Part shown: positions 1 to 5,053 of the stretch, piece after piece | Numbering within the stretch: position 1 is the stretch's first letter | Layout of the letters: each line of letters opens with the position of its first letter | Source: Betaproteobacteria bacterium | GTDB lineage: Bacteria; Pseudomonadota; Gammaproteobacteria; Tethybacterales; Tethybacteraceae | Direction: 5' to 3' | Length of the DNA: 5,053 nt | NCBI GenBank assembly: GCA_026710225.1 | Contig: JAPORI010000145.1 | Coordinates: 1-5,053, forward strand | Notes under the pieces: generated by a model | Seen by the model: only the letters and a program-made list of their open reading frames with translations | Told to the model about the DNA's origin: nothing | Databases searched by the model: none | Made by a program: the position numbers and the translations under genes

Positions 1-46
1 GCGATTGTCGCGTCCGGCTGTGTGCAGCCGTCGACGCGCCAATCGC
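1..46. repeat. long imperfect inverted repeat (hairpin) downstream of sucC
   Basis: Bases 1-7 pair with 40-46, 9-14 with 33-38, and 15-20 with 25-30. This makes 19 base pairs around a TGTG loop (21-24), broken only by a T/C mismatch (8/39) and a two-base bulge (31-32). It lies 32 bases past the sucC stop on the transcribed (minus) strand. It could be the stem of an intrinsic terminator for fpr-sucC, a REP-like intergenic element, or a processing or stability structure. A terminator would need a U-run just left of base 1, which is outside the window, so the role is undecided. The pairing itself is read directly from the sequence. Confidence 0.6.
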
Positions 47-78
47 CGCAATCAAGACAACTGCCGCGCTGTGCAGTT

Positions 79-82
<4 letters not shown>
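1..82 (-). CDS. possible 5' end of a secreted-protein gene overlapping the sucC stop (partial, tentative)
   Basis: On the minus strand a GTG at 82-80 overlaps the sucC TGA stop (81-79) as GTGA, the arrangement typical of translationally coupled genes. The frame stays open to the window edge (27 codons). The peptide starts MKLHS, continues with the hydrophobic run AAVVLIAAIGAS, and then TAAHSRTRQS. This matches the n-, h- and c-regions of a Sec signal peptide, with a plausible cleavage after STA or TAA. It does not resemble the N-terminus of SucD, the usual downstream neighbour of SucC. Against it: there is no Shine-Dalgarno sequence, only 27 codons are visible, and the 1-46 hairpin covers its second half and would fit a post-sucC terminator or intergenic repeat. 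I do not recognise a family and propose no function beyond possible export. Confidence 0.3.
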
Positions 83-1248
<1,166 letters not shown>

Positions 1249-1262
1249 TTAAACTGGAGAGG

Positions 1263-1268
1263 ATTCTA
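1263..1268 (-). promoter_or_regulatory. candidate -10 box for sucC
   Basis: The minus strand reads TAGAAT in the 35-base fpr-sucC gap, 14 bases before the sucC GTG. A sigma-70 start about seven bases downstream would leave a leader of only about seven bases. No good TTGACA-like hexamer lies 16-18 bases further upstream, where the sequence falls in the fpr 3' end. The same hexamer, followed by C, stands before rpoZ. This is suggestive but weak without a -35. Confidence 0.3.
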
Positions 1269-1283
1269 CCCGCATTGGGCCAC

Positions 1284-2048
1284 CTACCAGTACTTTTCGA
1301 TGGTGACGTTGCCCGGAACGCTGCGCCGGTTGCGGGGCAAGCCCTGCTCGGCCAGCCAGGCGGAAGTCTCCTTGACCATGGCCGGGTTGCCGCACAGCAT
1401 GAACTGGCAGTTGGCCGGATCGAGGCTGACGCCGGCGATTTGCTGGATTTTCCCGGCGGCAAAGGCCTGCGGAATGCGCATGTTCAGGCTGCCCGGATGC
1501 TGCTCGCGGGTCACCAGGGTCGCCAATTTGAACTGGTCGGGATATTTGGCCGCCAACTCGTCGAGCTTGGCGCGGTAGGCCATGTCGGCAGAGCGGGCGA
1601 CGCCATGCGCCAGCACCACCTTCTTGAAGCGCTGCCAGGGTTCGTCAGTATCCATGATCGACATGAAAGGGCCAATGCCGGTGCCGGTGGCGACCAGGAA
1701 GATGTTGTCGGCTTGCGGAATCTCTTCCAGCACCAGAAAGCCGGCCGGCCGGGTCGAGACCAGCAGTTCGTCACCCTCTGCGAGCCGGTCCAGCTGCGGA
1801 GTGAGATTGCCACCTTCGGGAAGGATGCTGTAACAAAACTCGTAACAGTCAGCCCCCGGCGGATTGACGAAGGAATAGGAGCGCATCAGCGGCCGCTCGC
1901 CCTCGGCAGCGGGAAAGCCGATCTTGGTGAACTGGCCGGCCTTGAAGGCGATAGCCTCGTCGGTGGCAACCCGCAGCACCCGCAGGTGCTCGGTAATCCG
2001 CCGCTGGCTGAGCGTGCGTGCGACAACTGTTCCCGAATCCGCTTGCAT
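1284..2048 (-). CDS. fpr: ferredoxin/flavodoxin--NADP+ reductase
   Basis: FAD-containing cytosolic reductase moving electrons between NADPH and ferredoxin or flavodoxin, supplying reduced carriers for biosynthesis and oxidative-stress repair. It has 254 residues (E. coli Fpr 248). The FAD-binding barrel shows GQFTKIG (38-44), RSYSF (56-60, isoalloxazine and phosphate contacts) and GGNLT (79-83). The NADP domain shows ATGTGIGPFMS (120-130), the nucleotide-binding Gly-rich loop, and LCGNPAMV (218-225). HGVARSAD plus LVTREQHPGSLNMRIP place Arg152, Arg181 and Arg191 where E. coli Fpr has the arginines that hold the NADPH 2'-phosphate, so NADPH preference is inferred. The chain ends EKYW; a terminal Trp stacking on FAD is the enterobacterial type. 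The ATG at 2048 fits the family N-terminus. There is no Shine-Dalgarno; a GATAAT box lies 10 bases upstream. It is divergent from rpoZ and is followed by sucC. Confidence 0.95.
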   Translation of the reverse strand: MQADSGTVVARTLSQRRITEHLRVLRVATDEAIAFKAGQFTKIGFPAAEGERPLMRSYSFVNPPGADCYEFCYSILPEGGNLTPQLDRLAEGDELLVSTRPAGFLVLEEIPQADNIFLVATGTGIGPFMSIMDTDEPWQRFKKVVLAHGVARSADMAYRAKLDELAAKYPDQFKLATLVTREQHPGSLNMRIPQAFAAGKIQQIAGVSLDPANCQFMLCGNPAMVKETSAWLAEQGLPRNRRSVPGNVTIEKYW

Positions 2049-2058
2049 GAAGTTGCCG

Positions 2059-2064
2059 ATTATC
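2059..2064 (-). promoter_or_regulatory. candidate extended -10 promoter for fpr
   Basis: On the minus strand TGCGATAAT gives a GATAAT -10 with the extended TGn element directly before it, 10 bases from the fpr ATG. No TTGACA-like hexamer is present 16-18 bases upstream, which an extended -10 can tolerate. The predicted transcript would have a leader of only a few bases, consistent with the missing Shine-Dalgarno. No SoxR/SoxS-type operator can be recognised in the 74-base region. Confidence 0.35.
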
Positions 2065-2109
2065 GCACAGCAAAATCGGCTGCTGCCGGCGGCGGGTTAA
2101 AAAATGGCG

Positions 2110-2115
2110 TAGAAT
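2110..2115 (+). promoter_or_regulatory. candidate -10 box for rpoZ-spoT
   Basis: TAGAAT lies seven bases before the rpoZ ATG, preceded by an A-rich tract (TTAAAAAATGG, 2097-2107). The usual spacing puts the transcription start at about 2122-2123, on or next to the A of the ATG, so a leaderless mRNA is predicted. No convincing -35 hexamer is visible at 2086-2093, which is GC-rich. With the fpr box it makes up the whole visible content of the 74-base divergent region 2049-2122. Confidence 0.4.
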
Positions 2116-2122
2116 CTGCCGC

Positions 2123-2422
2123 ATGGCCAGAACCACAATTGACGACTGCCTCACCCACTGCCCCAACCATTTCGAGTTGGTGCTCGGAGTTGCCGATCGC
2201 GCCCGCCGGCTCGCCGGCGGCGAGCAAAGCACCCTTAGCGACCCGGCACCCGACCGGCTGATCGTTCAGGCGCTGCGCGAAGTGGCATCCGGTTCAATGC
2301 CCATTGCCATCGAGCAGGGGTCGGATGTCGAGCCGGCTGCCGACGGCGACTTCCTTGACGAGGGCAAGGAGGGAAAGGACTATCAGTACCCCGACGACGA
2401 ATCTTCAGAGGCAAAGACCTGA
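2123..2422 (+). CDS. rpoZ: DNA-directed RNA polymerase omega subunit
   Basis: Smallest RNA polymerase subunit; it chaperones beta-prime assembly and in proteobacteria contributes, with beta-prime, to one (p)ppGpp-binding site. It has 99 residues (E. coli 91). Family marks seen: the N-terminal MARTTIDDC, HFELVLGVADRARRL (residues 16-30) and ALREVASG (50-57). The last 30 or so residues are an acidic, low-complexity tail (DFLDEGKEGKDYQYPDDESSEAKT), variable in the family. The ATG gives the standard MAR start. No Shine-Dalgarno precedes it, and the TAGAAT seven bases upstream suggests a leaderless message. spoT follows directly or overlaps its 3' end. The gmk gene that often precedes rpoZ is absent; fpr stands divergently there, so rpoZ heads its own unit. 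Confidence 0.96.
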   Translation: MARTTIDDCLTHCPNHFELVLGVADRARRLAGGEQSTLSDPAPDRLIVQALREVASGSMPIAIEQGSDVEPAADGDFLDEGKEGKDYQYPDDESSEAKT

Positions 2423-4652
2423 TTCAGCGTCTGCCGGGCTGCCGCCGGATGCAGCCAGCCAGTTAAAAAAAGCCCTCGGCGCGGCCCGCTTTCGCAGCGC
2501 CCAGGCCCGGCGGATAATTGCCGCGGCTGAAAATGCCGCCGCCTTGCACTCCGGCCAGTTGCGCGCCGACGGCTCGCCCTACATCATCCATCCGGTTGCG
2601 GTCGCCTGCATAGTTGCCGAATGGCTGCACGATGAGGAGGCGATGATCGCCGCCTTGCTGCATGATGCAATCGAGGATACCGAACTGAGCGCCGAGCAAC
2701 TGGCCGAACAATACGGGCCGACGGTTTCCCTGATCGTCAACGGCGTCACCAACATCGAGAAGATCGAGCATGTCGATCGTCAGGAGCGCCGCGCCGAGAA
2801 CTTCCGCAAGCTGCTGCTGGCGGTTGCCAGCGACTGGCGGGTGCTGCTCATCAAGCTCGCCGATCGCATCCACAACATGCGCACCCTGGTGCATCTGCCC
2901 AAGCGCAAGCGGCTGCGCATCGCCCAGGAGACCCTCGACATCTACGCGCCCTTGGCCGAACGACTCGGTTTCAGAACCGTGCGCGACGAGTTGCAGATGC
3001 TGTCGTTCTCACACATCTTTCCGCTGCGCTACGCGGTACTCGAACAGGCGCTCGGCCGATCATCCGGCACCCGTCGTCAGGCGCTGCCGGACATAGAAAG
3101 AAAGTTAAAGGAAAACTTTGCCGCCAACGGGATAGAGACGACCATCTACGGGCGCTCGAAAAACCTGTATTCGATCTATCGCAAGATGGTGGAAAAGCGG
3201 CTGCGCTTCAGTGAAGTCGATGACATCATCGGTTTTCGCATCCTGGTTGCAAGCCGGGCCGAGTGCTATCAGACACTGGGCATCATCCACGAGCATTTCC
3301 GGCCGATGCCGTTCAAGGTAAAGGACTATATCGGCATGCCCAAGAACAACGGTTACCAGTCGCTGCACACCACGGTGCTCGACAAGTCCGGAGTGCTGAT
3401 TGAATTGCAAATTAGAACCGAACGCATGCACGAGTTCGCCGAGTATGGCCTGGCCGCGCACTGGCACTACAAGCAAAACGACAACCAGCGGCGCACCGGA
3501 TTCATCAAAAGCCGCCTGTTCGGACAAACCGGCCGCTCTGGCAAAAGCGGCGCGGGCAAAATCAGCGCCTCGGAAGTGCAGATGCAGGCAGCCCGGATGC
3601 TGGCCGGACTGCTGGAGCTGCCCGCCGATCCGAAAACCGGCGGCGACTTCATGCATAATCTGCGCATCGACCTGTTTCCCAACGACATCTATGTCCTGTC
3701 GCCCAAGGGGCGGGTGGTGCACCTGCCCAAGGGCGCCTCGGCACTGGATTTCGCATATGAAATACACACCGATCTGGGTGACAGGGCCGAGTCGGCGGAA
3801 ATCAACGGCCGCTCGTTGCCGATTTCCGCCAAGCTTGCCTCCGGCGACATCATCAAGGTCAACACCTCCAAGGTCGCCGCACCGCTGCCGCAGTGGCTGG
3901 AGTTCGTTGCCACCAGCAAGGCGCGCAGCCGCATCCGCGCAGTGCTGCGCGAATCCTGGGCCGAGGAGATGGAAACCTTCGGAGCAAAACTGCTTGAACA
4001 AGCACTGCAACGATCCGGCGCCGCGCTGGAGGAAATTGGCGAACAAGCCTGGAAGAGTTTCTTTCAGCGCAGCATGGTGCACGGCAGCCGGCAGGCGCTG
4101 CTCATTGAACTGGCACTGGGCAAGATCGATCCGTTCATAGTCGCCGGCGAACTGCTCGGCGCGGCCGGCGGATCAGCGCGACGGGAAAAGCGCGCAACGA
4201 CGATCAGCATTTCCGGCAAGACCGGCGCCGGCATCTTCTTCGCCAACTGTTGCAGCCCGGTGCCGCCGGAGGAGATCATCGGATTGATGCAAAAGGGCAA
4301 GGGAATGGAAATCCACCGCAAGAACTGCCAGATCGCCGCCAGCCTGCCCGGCTTTGCCAATCACATAAATCTGACCTGGGCACCCGGAGACGGAACCATG
4401 TTCTCCACCCGGCTTACTCTCGAAGCAACCAATCGCCGCCGGCTGTTTACCGATATCACTTCCGAAATAAGTTCCACCGGCATCAACATCGCCAACGTCA
4501 ATCTGTCCGGCGGCCAGGAAGGCTCTTCGGTGGTGCGCATGGAAATTGAAATCGAAGTCAACGACGCCAAGCAGATCGAGCGCCTGCTCGCCAAGATAAG
4601 TGCGATTCCCGGTGTGCTTACCGCCCAGCGCGCCGGAGCGGTGAGTTACTAG
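2325..4652 (+). CDS. spoT: bifunctional (p)ppGpp synthetase / ppGpp 3'-pyrophosphohydrolase (SpoT/Rel family)
   Basis: Cytosolic stringent-response enzyme: makes (p)ppGpp from ATP and GTP/GDP and hydrolyses it. As given (775 aa) the order is: HD hydrolase (about 60-200) with HP (89), LLHDAIEDT (His113, Asp114, Glu117, Asp118) and IKLADRIHNMRT (Asp180, Asn184, Thr187), all key residues present; synthetase (about 265-385) with GRSKNLYSIYRKM, DDIIGFRI (Asp300), KVKD (331-334), NGYQSLHTT and ELQIRT (Glu360), so catalysis looks intact; a Gly/Ser/Lys-rich linker; TGS domain with DLFPNDIYVLSPKG (449-462); helical region; zinc-finger/CC domain with ANCCSP, Cys642, Cys643, His664, Cys668; and an ACT domain to the end (about 693-771). 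KVKD replaces the usual RXKD of bifunctional enzymes. The start is uncertain. 2325 is the only in-frame ATG before the HD domain (AGGGG 2316-2320 upstream) but overlaps rpoZ by 98 bases, and the overlapped codons look non-coding (many AGG/AGA; Ser/Thr/Arg-rich peptide). TTG 2304, TTG 2355 or a rare start at 2382 or 2439 are alternatives. Confidence 0.96.
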   Translation: MSSRLPTATSLTRARRERTISTPTTNLQRQRPDSASAGLPPDAASQLKKALGAARFRSAQARRIIAAAENAAALHSGQLRADGSPYIIHPVAVACIVAEWLHDEEAMIAALLHDAIEDTELSAEQLAEQYGPTVSLIVNGVTNIEKIEHVDRQERRAENFRKLLLAVASDWRVLLIKLADRIHNMRTLVHLPKRKRLRIAQETLDIYAPLAERLGFRTVRDELQMLSFSHIFPLRYAVLEQALGRSSGTRRQALPDIERKLKENFAANGIETTIYGRSKNLYSIYRKMVEKRLRFSEVDDIIGFRILVASRAECYQTLGIIHEHFRPMPFKVKDYIGMPKNNGYQSLHTTVLDKSGVLIELQIRTERMHEFAEYGLAAHWHYKQNDNQRRTGFIKSRLFGQTGRSGKSGAGKISASEVQMQAARMLAGLLELPADPKTGGDFMHNLRIDLFPNDIYVLSPKGRVVHLPKGASALDFAYEIHTDLGDRAESAEINGRSLPISAKLASGDIIKVNTSKVAAPLPQWLEFVATSKARSRIRAVLRESWAEEMETFGAKLLEQALQRSGAALEEIGEQAWKSFFQRSMVHGSRQALLIELALGKIDPFIVAGELLGAAGGSARREKRATTISISGKTGAGIFFANCCSPVPPEEIIGLMQKGKGMEIHRKNCQIAASLPGFANHINLTWAPGDGTMFSTRLTLEATNRRRLFTDITSEISSTGINIANVNLSGGQEGSSVVRMEIEIEVNDAKQIERLLAKISAIPGVLTAQRAGAVSY
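2366..2372 (+). promoter_or_regulatory. perfect Shine-Dalgarno-like AAGGAGG inside the rpoZ 3' end
   Basis: AAGGAGG is the best ribosome-binding match I noticed on the plus strand. It lies 5' of the reliable part of spoT, within rpoZ codons for Lys-Glu-Gly. No ATG, GTG or TTG follows at 5-12 bases; the spoT-frame codons there are ACT (2379) and ATC (2382). It may be a chance product of the omega acidic tail, or a standby/coupling site for spoT translation. The match is seen; the role is speculative. Confidence 0.25.
2452..2462 (+). repeat. short tetranucleotide repeat (CAGC x2.75) after an out-of-frame ATG at the spoT 5' end
   Basis: CAGC CAGC CAG directly follows an ATG at 2449-2451, 26 bases after the rpoZ stop. 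In the present sequence that ATG reads five codons (MQPAS) and stops at TAA 2464. One more CAGC unit would put it in frame with spoT (MQPASQLKKALG...), giving an N-terminus of about the length expected for SpoT and no overlap with rpoZ. The repeat is short, so chance is possible. Confidence 0.4.
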
Positions 4653-5053
4653 CGGGCCTTCGAGCGCCGGCGCGACTTGCCGGGAGCGGCCGGCACAAAG
4701 CCAAGCAGCTTGCCGCGCTGGGACAGAAAAATCAGCATCCCCACTCCGGCCAGCAGGGTCGGGATGCTAAGCAGTTGCCCCATGCTCATTTCCAGCCACA
4801 GCAATCCGATGTGGGCATCCGGTTCGCGGAAGAACTCTACTGCAAAACGGGCCGCGGCCGCGCCGATTAAAAATGCGGCCGCCAGCACTCCCGGCCGGGG
4901 AGCCTTGTTGAGCAACAGGCGCAAAACCAGATAAAGCAAAACGCCTTCAAAGAGAAATTCGTAAAGTTGCGATGGATGACGGCTTTGCTCGTCAGCCCGC
5001 TCAAAAACCATCGCCCAGGGAAGATCGCTCGGCCGGCCCCACAGTTCGCCGTT
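4649..5053 (-). CDS. lgt: phosphatidylglycerol--prolipoprotein diacylglyceryl transferase, C-terminal part (5' end outside window)
   Basis: Inner-membrane enzyme that transfers a diacylglyceryl group from phosphatidylglycerol to the lipobox cysteine of prolipoproteins, the first step of lipoprotein maturation. Only the last 134 residues are visible; the family is about 260-300, so roughly half is missing, and the frame is open to the window edge. Visible marks in order: NGELWGR (1-7, containing the conserved catalytic-region Glu), RHPSQLYE (25-32), a membrane segment GVLLYLVLRLLL, a second one ending in VEFFREPD (72-79, with the conserved Arg76), SMGQLLSIP (90-98), a last membrane segment, and a basic tail KSRRRSKAR expected in the cytosol. 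Met15 is internal, not the start. The gene is convergent with spoT; both stops use the CTAG at 4649-4652. There is no terminator with a T-run between them. Confidence 0.95.
   Translation of the reverse strand, partial: NGELWGRPSDLPWAMVFERADEQSRHPSQLYEFLFEGVLLYLVLRLLLNKAPRPGVLAAAFLIGAAAARFAVEFFREPDAHIGLLWLEMSMGQLLSIPTLLAGVGMLIFLSQRGKLLGFVPAAPGKSRRRSKAR

Noticed and set aside
2203..2220. 7-bp GC hairpin inside rpoZ
   Set aside because: Lies in conserved omega codons (RARRLAGG); explained by Ala/Arg/Gly coding in GC-rich DNA, with no T-run.
1275..2261. 328-codon plus-strand frame opposite fpr, running into rpoZ
   Set aside because: Same antisense artefact; fpr on the other strand has full family motifs, and the frame crosses the divergent promoter region and rpoZ.
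2465..2471. A7 run as a programmed or transcriptional slippage site for spoT
   Set aside because: In the spoT frame it is read normally as part of Leu-Lys-Lys. In the ATG 2449 frame the TAA is reached before slippage could help.
3105..4082. 325-codon minus-strand frame opposite spoT
   Set aside because: Shadow of a strongly supported spoT coding region with intact synthetase and TGS motifs; no independent start signal or motif.
4629..4674. 8-bp inverted repeat (4629-4636 with 4667-4674) around the shared stop as a bidirectional terminator
   Set aside because: The 30-base loop is long, there is no T-run on either side, both arms are in coding sequence, and CGCGCCGG-type words are common here.
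4649..5011. complete 120-aa protein starting at the ATG at 5011
   Set aside because: The frame continues upstream to the window edge with NGELWGRPSDLPWA, a conserved Lgt segment, so this Met is internal.

Overview
This is a compact, GC-rich bacterial chromosome segment with almost no intergenic space. Every confidently named gene is a housekeeping gene. The rpoZ-spoT pair, a plant/enterobacterial-style Fpr ending in Tyr-Trp, the 'HEYQGKEIL' succinyl-CoA synthetase beta chain and the Lgt C-terminus all point to Pseudomonadota, most likely a beta- or gammaproteobacterium. I cannot name a genus from the sequence alone.

Layout. The left half reads on the minus strand: fpr (2048 to 1284, ferredoxin/flavodoxin-NADP+ reductase), then 35 bases, then sucC (1248 to 79, ADP-forming succinyl-CoA synthetase beta chain). 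At the left edge, where sucD would be expected, there is instead a strong imperfect hairpin (1-46). It overlaps a possible GTG-started reading frame (82 to 1) that begins with a signal-peptide-like stretch. These two readings compete, and the window edge hides the answer. A 74-base divergent promoter region (2049-2122) separates fpr from the plus-strand pair rpoZ (2123-2422, RNA polymerase omega) and spoT (about 2325-4652, bifunctional (p)ppGpp synthetase/hydrolase). Convergent to spoT, and sharing its stop-codon palindrome, is the 3' part of lgt (minus, 4649 to the right edge; prolipoprotein diacylglyceryl transferase).

How the genes work together. rpoZ and spoT form a two-gene stringent-response unit: SpoT makes and breaks (p)ppGpp, and omega forms part of one (p)ppGpp site on RNA polymerase in proteobacteria. 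fpr (redox) and sucC (TCA cycle) may be partly co-transcribed. lgt belongs to envelope lipoprotein maturation and is unrelated.

No phage, transposon, CRISPR, tRNA or rRNA is visible, and I found no undescribed multi-gene system. The points worth a second look are small-scale. The spoT start is unclear: the ATG that best fits the family is out of frame by exactly one unit of a CAGC repeat. SpoT carries KVKD in place of the usual RXKD. None of the genes with a visible start has a convincing Shine-Dalgarno sequence, apart from weak or ill-placed matches near spoT, and -10-like boxes sit very close to three start codons, suggesting leaderless or very short-leader mRNAs.
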